A stretch of 64,000 bases of DNA, from the NCBI GenBank assembly GCA_938036835.1, contig CALHWB010000005.1, forward strand, positions 60,913 through 124,912, read 5' to 3'. The position numbers and the translations under genes were made by a program. Below, piece after piece: positions 54,977 through 63,963 of the stretch. Under the pieces are notes generated by a model, which saw only the letters and a program-made list of their open reading frames with translations, was not told where the DNA came from and made no database searches. The stretch's first letter is position 1; the number at the start of each line of letters is the position of its first letter. Origin of the DNA: an uncultured Propionibacterium sp. (lineage in GTDB: Bacteria > Actinomycetota > Actinomycetes > Propionibacteriales > Propionibacteriaceae).

Positions 54977-55987
54977 TCAGCAGGGTCTGGTCTGGGGCGC
55001 TCTGGCTACGGTCTGCCCGGGATCGCGTTCAATCGAATCGCCGAGAATCTCATCGATCCGGGCCAGTACCGTCTGATCCAACACCACGCCCGCGGCGGCC
55101 GCATTGCTGGTGATCTGCGCTGGTCGGCTGGCACCGACCAGCGCAGCGGCCACGTTCGGGTTCTGCAGCACCCAGGCGATCGCGAATTGAGCCATGGTCA
55201 ATCCCAACTCCTCCGCCAGCGGCTTGAGCCGCTGGATACGGGTCAAGGTGATCTGATCTTGGCTGATCCGCTGCTCCAATCCACCACCGACCGACGATCC
55301 CGCCCGGGAATCGGCCGGGATCGGCTGCCCGGGCAGATACTTTCCAGTCAGCAGTCCCTGCGCGATCGGCGACCACACGATCTGCGACAGTCCCAGCTCG
55401 ACACAGGTCGGCACGATCTCGTCCTCTATGACCCGCCAAAGCATGTTGTATTGCGGCTGGTTGCTGACCAACGGCACCCGCAACTCATCGGCGAGTGCCT
55501 TGCCCGCGCGGATCTGCTCGGCGGTCCATTCGCTGACCCCGATGTAGTGCGCCTTGCCCTGCCGGACGATATCGGCGAAGGCGACCATCGTCTCCTCAAG
55601 CGGGGTTTCGGTGTCATATCGATGGGCCTGGTAGAGATCCACGTAGTCGGTGTCCAACCGACGCAATGAACCGTCAATGGATTCCATGATGTGTTTGCGG
55701 GACAGCCCGCAATCGTTGGGTCCCTTCGGTCCGGTCGGCCAGTAGACCTTGGTGAAGATCTCGATCGATTCCCTGCGCTGCCCGGCCAATGCCTCGCCGA
55801 GCACCTGCTCGGCTACCGTGTTGGCATAGACATCGGCGGTGTCGAAGCTGGTCACGCCGGCATCCAAGGCAGCATGTACGCAGTCGATGGCGGTCTGCCT
55901 GGCCAACTGTTCACCATGGGTGAGCCAGTTGCCATAGGTGACGGCACTGACCTTAAGACCAGACCTGCCCAGATAGCGAAACTCCAT
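54977..55987 (-). CDS. Aldo/keto reductase (Kv-beta/YghZ-like)
   Basis: A 336-residue AKR-fold protein: MEFRYLGRSGLKVSAVTYGN, the catalytic Asp and Tyr in SFDTADVYAN, Lys in IFTKVYW and His in LYQAHRYD. SNQPQYNMLWR and SPIAQGLLTGKYL bind the nicotinamide cofactor. It resembles the potassium-channel beta-subunit branch. The physiological substrate is unknown. ATG 55987 was chosen because the conserved protein starts there. It converges on helY with a 19-bp gap. Confidence 0.88.
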   Translation of the reverse strand: MEFRYLGRSGLKVSAVTYGNWLTHGEQLARQTAIDCVHAALDAGVTSFDTADVYANTVAEQVLGEALAGQRRESIEIFTKVYWPTGPKGPNDCGLSRKHIMESIDGSLRRLDTDYVDLYQAHRYDTETPLEETMVAFADIVRQGKAHYIGVSEWTAEQIRAGKALADELRVPLVSNQPQYNMLWRVIEDEIVPTCVELGLSQIVWSPIAQGLLTGKYLPGQPIPADSRAGSSVGGGLEQRISQDQITLTRIQRLKPLAEELGLTMAQFAIAWVLQNPNVAAALVGASRPAQITSNAAAAGVVLDQTVLARIDEILGDSIERDPGQTVARAPQTRPC

Positions 55988-56117
55988 GACCTGTTCCCCA
56001 TTTCTCTTGATGGTGCTAGCTCCATCCAAGCGCATCTGTCGGCTACCCGGCGGGTGGACGCAATAGGCGGGCCCAATCGGTGCGTTGCAGGACGGCCGGG
56101 GAGTCTAACCTGGGATC

Positions 56118-56885
56118 ATGCCTGTTGCGATCCGCGTCATCTGCTGTTTGGACGTTACCGATGGCCGGGTCGTCAAGGGAGTGAACTTCGCCAACCTTCG
56201 CGATGCCGGCGATCCGGTTGAACTGGCTGCCCGATACAACGAGCAGGGTGCCGACGAGATCACCTTCCTTGACATCTCTGCTTCGGCCCAAGGCCGCGAT
56301 ACCACGCGTGAAGTGGTCACCCGGTGCGCCGAGTCGGTCTTCATCCCGCTGACCGTGGGTGGCGGAGTGCGCTCGGTCCACGATGTGGATGCCCTGCTGC
56401 GTTGCGGTGCCGACAAGGTCGGTATCAACACTGGTGCGATCTGCCGGCCGGCAGTCATCGACGAAATCACCCAGCGGTTCGGCAATCAGGTGCTGGTATT
56501 GAGCCTGGACGCCCGACGCGAAGCCGGTATGCCGTCCGGTTTCGGGGTCACCACCCATGGCGGCAGCCGACCCGCTGGACTGGATGCCGTGTCTTGGGCC
56601 CGCGAAAGCGTCGCACGGGGGGTGGGGGAGATCCTGCTGAACTCAATGGACGCCGACGGCACCACCGATGGTTTCGATTTGGAAATGATCGAGGCTATTC
56701 GCGCCGAAGTGGATGTGCCGTTGATCGCTTCTGGCGGCGCCGGGAAGGTCGAACATTTCGTGGCGGCCGCCCGGGCCGGTGCCGACGCGGTACTGGCTGC
56801 CAGTGTCTTCCACTTTGGCATTTTCACCATCGGTGAGGTTAAACAGGCACTTGCCGCGGCGGGTTTCCCGGTGCGGTTGGTTTGA
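56118..56885 (+). CDS. hisF: Imidazole glycerol phosphate synthase, cyclase subunit
   Basis: A 255-residue TIM barrel with both catalytic Asp residues: the N-terminal RVICCLDVTDGRVVKGVNF, and LLNSMDADGTTDGFD. It joins HisH in making imidazole glycerol phosphate for histidine and AICAR for purines. No other his gene is nearby, so this copy is separated from the operon. Confidence 0.94.
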   Translation: MPVAIRVICCLDVTDGRVVKGVNFANLRDAGDPVELAARYNEQGADEITFLDISASAQGRDTTREVVTRCAESVFIPLTVGGGVRSVHDVDALLRCGADKVGINTGAICRPAVIDEITQRFGNQVLVLSLDARREAGMPSGFGVTTHGGSRPAGLDAVSWARESVARGVGEILLNSMDADGTTDGFDLEMIEAIRAEVDVPLIASGGAGKVEHFVAAARAGADAVLAASVFHFGIFTIGEVKQALAAAGFPVRLV

Positions 56886-56886
56886 A

Positions 56887-58089
56887 TTGCCAACCCAGGC
56901 GCCTACCAGCCGGGCAGCCGAGTCGAGGGCCGCTCCCGCCCCGGGCGCGCAGCGATGGCTGCCGCGGTCGGCTCAAGGTGCATTGGAGGTGCTGCCCCTG
57001 TGGTTGTTTAGTCTGATGATAAGCCAATGGTCAGGTCCGTTCGGTACTCGGGTATTGCGAGTCAACTGGTGGGCTGCTACCGATGCGGTGTCCCGGATAA
57101 GCCCCTACCGGGCCTGGTTACCCGATGGGGCGGTATTCGAGTTGCCACCAGCGGCCGCGTTACTGCTCAGCCCCTTGGCGGTAGGCGGGTATCTCGCCTG
57201 GCAACTGATTTGGCCATTGGTGCAGGTGTTGGCTGTCAGATCGATGTTGCGGGTCGCCGGGATCCGGGCCGGGTGGCCCAGGCTGGTGGGCGGCTTGTTG
57301 GTGTTCGGGGCCGTGGCGCCCACTCGGGACGATGCCCGGCTGGGCGGGATCGGGCTGGTCCTGCTGGCCCTGGCGATGGTTGGTCTGGTGGGGCACCGCT
57401 ACAGCCCGGCCGGTGAGCGCTGTGGGCCAGGAACGGGTGTCGGTCTGGGGCTGGCTATGGCAGTGGCCTGGCCGTTGTTGGGCATGGTGGTTTTGTTGCT
57501 GGCGGTCGGACGACGGCGTTCGGCGTTGACCGCCTTGGTCACTGCGGGTCTGGCCAGTTGGATGGGCTGGCTCTTGGTGCCGGGCGCGGCATCCTGGTTT
57601 ACCCGGCTGCCGAGCCTACGTGCCTGGGCATTGCCGGATACGGGTGGTTATTGCCTGGTGGGGACGCTGGATCGGCTGCTGCTGCTCAGCGATTTCGGTG
57701 CCTGGTTGGTCATCCTGAGTGGGAGCCTGCTTCTGGCGCTCGTCCTGGTGCCTGCCCGGCGCTGGTGGCTGGCCGGCTACCGCCTGTTGGCGGTGGGCGT
57801 GGTTGGGCTCGCGGGATCGCTGGTCTTGCCGATACCCGCTGCCGTCGCGGTGAGCTGGGTGGTTCCGGCGATCGTCGGTGGCTGGCGGGCGACCGGCTTG
57901 GGTCTGCCCACCAAGGTGTTGTTGTGGGGCTGGTTCGGTTGGTTGGCGTTGGTGCCCCGGTTCGACTGGTCCGCCGATGTGGCCGCCTGGTTCGGCACGG
58001 CGGTGATCATGTTGTTGGCCATCGGATGCGTTCGCGAACACCAAAGCCGGCATCCCGAATCGCGAGACGATCGGTGCGTTCCTGGCTAA
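56887..58089 (+). CDS. Polytopic membrane protein (GT87/DUF2029-like)
   Basis: An approximately 400-residue membrane protein with about ten hydrophobic segments and loops rich in Arg/Trp. The N-terminal part (EVLPLWLFSLMISQW, then WWAATDAVSRISPYRAWLPDG) resembles GT87-like mannosyltransferases (DUF2029). The Asp residues expected in the first periplasmic loop are not clear, so catalysis is uncertain. The start is not settled: TTG 56887, GTG 56988 or ATG 57016 are in frame. It directly follows hisF. Confidence 0.65.
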   Translation: MPTQAPTSRAAESRAAPAPGAQRWLPRSAQGALEVLPLWLFSLMISQWSGPFGTRVLRVNWWAATDAVSRISPYRAWLPDGAVFELPPAAALLLSPLAVGGYLAWQLIWPLVQVLAVRSMLRVAGIRAGWPRLVGGLLVFGAVAPTRDDARLGGIGLVLLALAMVGLVGHRYSPAGERCGPGTGVGLGLAMAVAWPLLGMVVLLLAVGRRRSALTALVTAGLASWMGWLLVPGAASWFTRLPSLRAWALPDTGGYCLVGTLDRLLLLSDFGAWLVILSGSLLLALVLVPARRWWLAGYRLLAVGVVGLAGSLVLPIPAAVAVSWVVPAIVGGWRATGLGLPTKVLLWGWFGWLALVPRFDWSADVAAWFGTAVIMLLAIGCVREHQSRHPESRDDRCVPG

Positions 58090-58108
58090 GGCATGCCATG
58101 ATTGGCCC

Positions 58109-58141
58109 GTGCTCACCCGACAGGTTCTCGTAATCGCTTAG
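58109..58141 (+). CDS. ilvB operon leader peptide
   Basis: A GTG-started 10-residue frame, M-L-T-R-Q-V-L-V-I-A, contains the block Val-Leu-Val-Ile just before its stop and precedes a terminator. This is the standard layout of a branched-chain amino acid attenuation leader. It has no evident ribosome-binding site, so translation may be leaderless. Confidence 0.75.
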   Translation: MLTRQVLVIA

Positions 58142-58204
58142 CGCTTCGTCAAGCACATTGGACGGAGCGCTCCCTCGTCTGCCAATCGGCAGCGGGGGTT
58201 TTTT
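58140..58204 (+). promoter_or_regulatory. Transcription attenuator of ilvBNC
   Basis: The first hairpin has arms AGCGCTTCGTC (58140-58150) and GACGGAGCGCT (58161-58171), 10 of 11 bases paired plus one wobble. The second is an intrinsic terminator: CCCTCG, a bulge, CTGCC-AATC-GGCAG, CGGGGG (58172-58198), followed by six T (58199-58204). When Val/Leu/Ile-tRNAs are scarce, a stalled ribosome on the leader should favour read-through into ilvB. Confidence 0.85.
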
Positions 58205-58257
58205 ATTGCAGACCCACTGTCAGCCGCACAGCCAGCACCCGATGAGAGGATCAGCCG

Positions 58258-60006
58258 ATGGCCAATAAGAAGACGGAATTGCCCATCCTGACGGGCGCCC
58301 AGGCGCTCGTGGCGTCCCTGGAGCGTTGCGGAGTAGAGGTGGCTTTCGGCATTCCAGGCGGTGCGATCTTGCCGGCCTACGACCCGCTGTACGACTCCAG
58401 GATCCGCCACATTCTGGTTCGGCACGAGCAGGGTGCCGGTCACGCCGCCGAGGGCTATGCCATGGCCACCGGGAGAGTGGGCGTGTGCATCGCCACCTCC
58501 GGCCCGGGCGCCACCAACCTGGTTACCCCGATCGCCGATGCCTATCTGGATTCGGTACCGGTAGTGGCCATCACCGGACAGGTCAACTCGAACTTCATTG
58601 GCACCGACGCTTTCCAGGAAGCCGACATCCGTGGCATCACGATGCCGGTCACCAAACACAACTTCTTGGTCAAGCGCACCGAGGACATCCCCGAGGCGAT
58701 CAAGGCGGCCTTCCATATCGCCGCGACCGGCCGGCCCGGTCCGGTGCTAGTGGATATCGCCAAGGATGCCCTGGCCGGAAGCGCACCGTTTGATTTCGAG
58801 GATGAACTGGTCCTCCCCGGGTATAAGCCCAGCAGCCAACCCCACAGCCGCCAGATCAGGTCCGCCGCCAAACTGATCTGCCGGTCTCATCGTCCGGTGC
58901 TCTACATCGGCGGCGGCGTCATCAAGGCTCGGGCCTGGCAGGAGTTGGCCGATCTGGTCGCCATCGCCGAGATCCCGGTGGTCACCACGCTCATGGCTCG
59001 TGGTGGTTTTCCAGACAGCCATCGGCTGCACATGGGTATGCCGGGCATGCACGGTTCGGTTTCAGCGGTCGGTGCGCTGCAGAAGGCGGATCTGCTGATA
59101 GCGGTGGGGACACGTTTCGATGACCGGGTCACCGGCAATTTGGAATCCTTTGCACCCGCTGCGAAGGTCATCCACGCCGATATCGACCCGGCCGAGATCG
59201 GCAAGAATCGCGCGGTCGATGTGCCGGTGGTAGGAGACGCCAAGGCCTTCCTGGGTGGTCTGGTCGAGTCCCTGCGGCATGAGCAGATCCCGGATTGGAA
59301 ACCCTGGCATGACTATCTGATCGGGCTGAAGAGGCGCTATCCGCTTGGCTGGACCGAGCCGGAAGACGGCACGTTGTCTCCCCAATATGTGATCAAACGT
59401 CTTGGGGAGATCGCCGGATCGGATGCGCTGTACGTCGCCGGCGTGGGGCAGCACCAGATGTGGTCGGCGCATTTCCTGCCGTTCCAGAAACCCGCCCAAT
59501 GGCTGACCTCGGGTGGCGCCGGCACCATGGGCTACTGCGTTCCGGCCGCGATGGGCGCCCAGGTAGGGGCGCCCGACAAGGTGGTCTGGGGAATCGATGG
59601 AGACGGTTGCTTCCAGATGACCAGTCAGGAATTGGTCACCTGCGCCCTGAACGGAATCCCGATCAAGATCGCGGTCATCAACAACAACGCGTTGGGTATG
59701 GTGCGGCAGTGGCAGACGCTGTTCTATCGGGAGCGTTACTCCAATACGAGTCTGCAGACCGATCGCCTGCCGAACTTCCCGATGCTGGCCGAGGCGATGG
59801 GTTGCGCTGGCTTGCGGGCCGCCACCAAGGCGGAGGTGGACGAGGCGATCAACCAGGCGATGACGATCAACGACCGTCCGGTGGTGGTCGAGTTCGTCTG
59901 CCACACCGACGCCATGGTGTGGCCGATGGTGGCCGCCGGTACCAGTAACAATGACATCAAGATTGCCCGCGACATGGCGCCGGCGTGGGAAGAGGAGGAC
60001 CTGTGA
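58258..60006 (+). CDS. ilvB: Acetolactate synthase, large catalytic subunit
   Basis: A 582-residue ThDP enzyme: the catalytic Glu is in RHEQGAGHAAEGYA near residue 60, and the ThDP-Mg motif GDGCFQMTSQELVTCALNGIPIKIAVINN (GDG-x-NN) lies near residue 450. It makes acetolactate or acetohydroxybutyrate for valine, leucine and isoleucine. It has GAGAGGA upstream and overlaps ilvN by 4 bp. Confidence 0.96.
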   Translation: MANKKTELPILTGAQALVASLERCGVEVAFGIPGGAILPAYDPLYDSRIRHILVRHEQGAGHAAEGYAMATGRVGVCIATSGPGATNLVTPIADAYLDSVPVVAITGQVNSNFIGTDAFQEADIRGITMPVTKHNFLVKRTEDIPEAIKAAFHIAATGRPGPVLVDIAKDALAGSAPFDFEDELVLPGYKPSSQPHSRQIRSAAKLICRSHRPVLYIGGGVIKARAWQELADLVAIAEIPVVTTLMARGGFPDSHRLHMGMPGMHGSVSAVGALQKADLLIAVGTRFDDRVTGNLESFAPAAKVIHADIDPAEIGKNRAVDVPVVGDAKAFLGGLVESLRHEQIPDWKPWHDYLIGLKRRYPLGWTEPEDGTLSPQYVIKRLGEIAGSDALYVAGVGQHQMWSAHFLPFQKPAQWLTSGGAGTMGYCVPAAMGAQVGAPDKVVWGIDGDGCFQMTSQELVTCALNGIPIKIAVINNNALGMVRQWQTLFYRERYSNTSLQTDRLPNFPMLAEAMGCAGLRAATKAEVDEAINQAMTINDRPVVVEFVCHTDAMVWPMVAAGTSNNDIKIARDMAPAWEEEDL

Positions 60007-60527
60007 GTACGCACACCCTGAGCGTCCTGGTCAGCAACCAGCCGGGGGTCTTGACCCGCATTTCTGGCCTGTTCAGCCGGCGGGGTTTCAATATCGAATC
60101 CCTGGCGGTCGGGCCTACCGAGCGGGATGCCGTCTCGCGTATCACCTTGGTGACTCAGGTGGGCGATATCAACAGCCTTGAGCAGTTGGTGAAACAGCTG
60201 AACAAACTGGTCGAGGTCTACAAGATCATCGAACTGGAGCCGAACTCGGTGCAGCGGGAACTTATCCTGCTGAAGGTCAAGTGCAATGATCAGAATCGTT
60301 CGGCCGTCATCGACGTGGTCGGCTTGTTCCGTGGCAAGGCAGTCGATGTGGGACCCGAATCCATCACGGTGGAAGCCACCGGTACCGCGGACAAGCTGCA
60401 TGCGCTGGTCACCATGCTGGAGCCGTACGGAATCATCGAGCTGGTCAAATCGGGTCAGGTCGCACTTGGCCGAGGCCAGCGCAGTATCAATGAGAAAAAT
60501 CGTGCGGTCCTGCGGGCCGCACAGTAA
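60003..60527 (+). CDS. ilvN: Acetolactate synthase, small regulatory subunit
   Basis: A 174-residue regulatory subunit. The N-terminal ACT domain reads SVLVSNQPGVLTRISGLFSRRGFNIESL, which binds valine for feedback control; the C-terminal domain has ITVEATGTADKLHALV. GTG 60003 overlaps the ilvB stop. It should activate IlvB and give it feedback sensitivity. Confidence 0.95.
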   Translation: MSTHTLSVLVSNQPGVLTRISGLFSRRGFNIESLAVGPTERDAVSRITLVTQVGDINSLEQLVKQLNKLVEVYKIIELEPNSVQRELILLKVKCNDQNRSAVIDVVGLFRGKAVDVGPESITVEATGTADKLHALVTMLEPYGIIELVKSGQVALGRGQRSINEKNRAVLRAAQ

Positions 60528-60563
60528 ATCGCCGACAGACAAATTGGGTAGGAGCTGAAATCA

Positions 60564-61586
60564 ATGGCAGAGGTGTTCTATGAGGACGATGCTGATCTGG
60601 CGATCGTTCAGGACCGCGCGGTGGCCGTCATCGGATACGGTTCGCAGGGTCACGCCCATGCGTTGAATCTGCGTGATTCCGGGGTGGACGTACGGGTCGG
60701 ATTGCAGGTGGGCAGCAGGTCGTGGGCCAAGGCGGAAGCCGAGGGGTTGCGGGTACTTCCCGTGGCCGAGGCGGTTGCCGAGGCGGATCTGATCATGATT
60801 CTCGCCCCCGACCAGCATCAGCGCAAGCTGTATGCCGACCAGATCGCACCGAATCTGGAACCGGGCGATGCGCTGTTCTTCGCGCATGGCTTCAATATCC
60901 GGTTCGGCTATATCACCGCACCAGAGGGCGTCGACGTCTGCATGGTTGCCCCGAAGGGCCCGGGACATCTGGTGCGCCGGGAATACGCGGATGGCAGGGG
61001 GGTGCCGGTGCTGGTAGCGGTCGAGGTCGATGCCTCCGGGCAGGCTTGGGAGCTGGCGCTCAGCTATGCCCGGGCGATCGGTGGGTTGCGGGCCGGCGGC
61101 ATCAGGACCACCTTCACCGAGGAGACCGAAACCGATCTGTTCGGTGAGCAGGCGGTGCTCTGTGGGGGGGTCTCGGCATTGATCCAGGCCGGTTTCGAGA
61201 CCCTGGTGGAGGCCGGCTATCAACCCGAGATCGCCTACTTCGAGTGCCTGCATGAGATGAAGCTGATCGTCGACCTGATGTATGAGGGGGGCATCAACAA
61301 GCAGCGCTGGTCTGTTTCAGACACCGCTGAATACGGTGACTACGTATCCGGCCGGCGGGTCATCGATGAGCATGTCAAGCAGAACATGAAGGCGGTGCTG
61401 GCTGACGTGCGCTCCGGTGCCTTCGCGCAACGGTTCATCGCCGACCAGGACGCCGGGGCACCCGAGTTCATGCGACTGCGCACCGCAGGAGAACGACATC
61501 CGATCGAGACCACCGGTGCCGAACTGCGCAAGCTGATGGCCTGGGTCAAGCCCGCCGATGACTATGAGGGGCACATCGCCCGCTGA
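60564..61586 (+). CDS. ilvC: Ketol-acid reductoisomerase
   Basis: A 340-residue class I enzyme. The Rossmann GYGSQGHAHALNLRDSG binds NADPH, then APKGPGHLVRREY; metal-binding Asp/Glu are in DLFGEQAVLCGG and the C-terminal ECLHEMKLIVDLMYEGG. It catalyses the second step of the branched-chain pathway. GTAGGAG precedes the ATG. It ends the ilvBNC operon. Confidence 0.97.
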   Translation: MAEVFYEDDADLAIVQDRAVAVIGYGSQGHAHALNLRDSGVDVRVGLQVGSRSWAKAEAEGLRVLPVAEAVAEADLIMILAPDQHQRKLYADQIAPNLEPGDALFFAHGFNIRFGYITAPEGVDVCMVAPKGPGHLVRREYADGRGVPVLVAVEVDASGQAWELALSYARAIGGLRAGGIRTTFTEETETDLFGEQAVLCGGVSALIQAGFETLVEAGYQPEIAYFECLHEMKLIVDLMYEGGINKQRWSVSDTAEYGDYVSGRRVIDEHVKQNMKAVLADVRSGAFAQRFIADQDAGAPEFMRLRTAGERHPIETTGAELRKLMAWVKPADDYEGHIAR

Positions 61587-61595
61587 CGAACCTCG

Positions 61596-61654
61596 GGAAC
61601 CGGAAGATGCGCGGTCGGCCGGGAGCCCATTCCTGGTCGACCGCATCCGGTTCC
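61596..61654 (+). terminator. Imperfect hairpin after ilvC
   Basis: Arms GGAACCGG...GCGGTCG (61596-61617) and TCGACCGC-ATCCGGTTCC (61637-61654) pair well with small bulges, 10 bp after the ilvC stop. It is the likely operon end. Confidence 0.55.
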
Positions 61655-61812
61655 TGGAAGGGTAACCGGCGTCGGCACTGCTGGGTCTGGTTCGTCGGGG
61701 ATATCGGCGAACCCGCTGGGTGTCGCTCGCCGATCGCGGCCGGGACTCAGGTGCGGTGGGCCAGCAGACCGGGTACCTCTAGGATTGGGGCACCGCAGTA
61801 GGAGGAGTGGCA

Positions 61813-62355
61813 GTGACGACGTTTCTTGTCATCGGGGCAGCGGGCATCGTCCTGCTAGTGATGGCGCTGGTGGTTGGCGACCTGCTCGAGGGCCTGCTGA
61901 ATATCGATGCCCTGGCTGGCCTGGATTCCGATGTCTTCTCCACGGCTGGGGTCGCCGGCCTGTTGGGAGGATTCGGCTTCGGTGCTGCGATCGGGTTGGC
62001 AGCCACTGGAGCGATGGTGGTTGCTATCGTGCTCGGGCTGGTGATCGGCATCGGGCTGGCCTGGGGCGCGGGTCGGTTGACCGCGGTGCTGCGCAGACAG
62101 GGATCCGGCGCTGCGCCCAGCATCCGGTCGCTGGTGGGCGTGGAGGCGCTGGTCATCACGGCAGTTCCTGAATCCGGTCTTGGCCAGGTGCGGGCCAGCT
62201 ATCAGGGACACACCCTCACCTTGAATGCTCGGGCGTCGACCGCGTTGGCAGCGGGCACCAGAGTGTGGATCTCCCAGGTGTTCAGTCCCACTTCGGTCGA
62301 GGTGCGCCCGCTGGACGAGTTGCTCGGTGGGCCGCGCCCGGCGCTCGAAGGCTGA
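61813..62355 (+). CDS. NfeD-like membrane protein, flotillin partner
   Basis: A 180-residue protein with two or three membrane segments followed by a C-terminal OB-like NfeD domain (SLVGVEALVITAVPESGLGQVRASYQG...VEVRPLDELL). NfeD-like proteins pair with flotillins in membrane microdomains, and the next gene encodes a flotillin. GTG 61813 was chosen because AGGAGG (61800-61805) is 7 bp upstream, though GTG 61807 is also in frame. A TAGGAT at 61780-61785 may be its -10. Confidence 0.8.
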   Translation: MTTFLVIGAAGIVLLVMALVVGDLLEGLLNIDALAGLDSDVFSTAGVAGLLGGFGFGAAIGLAATGAMVVAIVLGLVIGIGLAWGAGRLTAVLRRQGSGAAPSIRSLVGVEALVITAVPESGLGQVRASYQGHTLTLNARASTALAAGTRVWISQVFSPTSVEVRPLDELLGGPRPALEG

Positions 62356-62427
62356 CCGGTCGCCCGGTCTGGACGCTCCCGGGGTCCACTAGACTGGCGA
62401 TATTGCCTAAGTAGGAGCGCGTATTAC

Positions 62428-63963
62428 ATGAATCCCATTGTTATAGCGGTAGTCGGTCTGGTCGTTTTAGCGGTATTGATCGGACTTCTAGTGGCCAGCC
62501 GGTATCGGGTGGCTGGGCCCAACGAGGCCTTCATCGTGACCGGGCGGAAAGGCAAAGCGGTCCGCAATCCGGAAACCGGTCAGATCTCCAGCGACCTGTC
62601 AGGTCAGAAGGTCGTCATGGGGGGCGGCGTCTTCGTGATCCCGTTCGTACAGCGGCTGTTCATCATGGATCTGTCCAGCCGGCGGATCATGGTGCAGATC
62701 CGGGGCGCGGTCTCGGGGCAGGGAATCAAACTGAACCTGGATGGTGTGGCGATCGTCAAGGTGGGCGGGAATGAGGATTCCATTCGTGCTGCGGCACAGC
62801 GCTTCCTAACCCAGCAGGACGAGATCGAGAGCTTCACCCAGGAGACCTTGGCGGGTTCGCTTCGCTCGATCGTCGGCTCCCTGAGCGTGGAGCAGATAAT
62901 TCGTGACCGGGCGGCCTTCGCTCAGCGGGTCGCCGACGAGTCCGAGGCCTCGCTCACCGGGCAGGGCCTGGTGCTGGATACCTTCCAGATCCAAGACATC
63001 ACCGATGACGGTACCTACCTCTCCGATCTGGGCCGTCCCGAGGCCGCCAAGGTGCAGCAGCACGCCGCAGTAGCCGAGGCGGCGGCTCGGCAGGAAGCCG
63101 AGCAGGCTCGGATCAATGCCCAGCAGAACATCGCGATCCGCGAACGGGAACTGATGCTGAAGCAGGCCGAGATCAAGGCCGAGACCGACGCGGCGAATGC
63201 CCAGGCGGCGGCTTCCGGTCCGCTCGCCCAGGCCGACCGGGATCAGGCAATCTTGGCCGAACAGGAGAAGGTGGCCGTCCGGCAGGCCGCGCTGAAGGAT
63301 CGCCAACTCGACACCGAGGTCCGCAAGCCTGCCGACGCCGCACGGTATCGGTTGGAGACCGAGGCAGAAGGCCGCCGCAACGCCGCCATCTTCCAGGCCG
63401 ATGCCGACAAGGCGGCTGCGATCGCGCGGGCCGAGGCGGATGCGGAACAGGCCCGGTTGATCGGTGTTGGCGAGAAGTCCCGGCGTACCGCGCTAGCGGA
63501 GGCCGAAGCCATTGAAGGCGCCAAACGAGGCGAGGCCGAGAAAGCGCGCCGTATTGCCGAGGCGGACGCGGTGCGCGCCGAAGGCGAAGCCCAGGCGGCA
63601 GCCATCCTGGCGACCGGGCAGGCCGAGGCCGAGGCCATGAACAAGAAGGCCGATGCTTACGGACGCTACAACGAGGCAGCGGTCATTGAGATGCTGGTCA
63701 CCGCGCTGCCCGAGATGGCGGCCCGGGTGGCGGCCCCGATGAGCGGTATCGACAAGCTCACCGTCATCTCCGCCGACGGCACCAATCAACTGCCTAAGCA
63801 GGTCACCAACGGGGTGGTGCAGACGGTTCAGTTGCTCAAGGACGCGGCTGGCATCGATCTCGGCCGGATCGCCGGCAAGTACCTGGACGGTTCCGTTACT
63901 CCCGCCGCCCAGGCCGTACCGCAGCCCCAGGCTCCGGTGACGGCTCAACCCGACCAGGAATAG
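62428..63963 (+). CDS. Flotillin-like SPFH-domain protein
   Basis: A 511-residue protein: one N-terminal membrane segment (VIAVVGLVVLAVLIGLLVA), an SPFH/band-7 domain to about residue 200 (VAGPNEAFIVTG, VFVIPFVQRLFIMDLSSRR), a long coiled coil rich in Ala, Glu, Gln and Arg (about 210-430), and a short C-terminal domain. It resembles YqiK/FloT scaffolds of membrane microdomains. TAGGAGCG lies before ATG 62428. It forms a pair with the NfeD-like gene. Confidence 0.9.
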   Translation: MNPIVIAVVGLVVLAVLIGLLVASRYRVAGPNEAFIVTGRKGKAVRNPETGQISSDLSGQKVVMGGGVFVIPFVQRLFIMDLSSRRIMVQIRGAVSGQGIKLNLDGVAIVKVGGNEDSIRAAAQRFLTQQDEIESFTQETLAGSLRSIVGSLSVEQIIRDRAAFAQRVADESEASLTGQGLVLDTFQIQDITDDGTYLSDLGRPEAAKVQQHAAVAEAAARQEAEQARINAQQNIAIRERELMLKQAEIKAETDAANAQAAASGPLAQADRDQAILAEQEKVAVRQAALKDRQLDTEVRKPADAARYRLETEAEGRRNAAIFQADADKAAAIARAEADAEQARLIGVGEKSRRTALAEAEAIEGAKRGEAEKARRIAEADAVRAEGEAQAAAILATGQAEAEAMNKKADAYGRYNEAAVIEMLVTALPEMAARVAAPMSGIDKLTVISADGTNQLPKQVTNGVVQTVQLLKDAAGIDLGRIAGKYLDGSVTPAAQAVPQPQAPVTAQPDQE

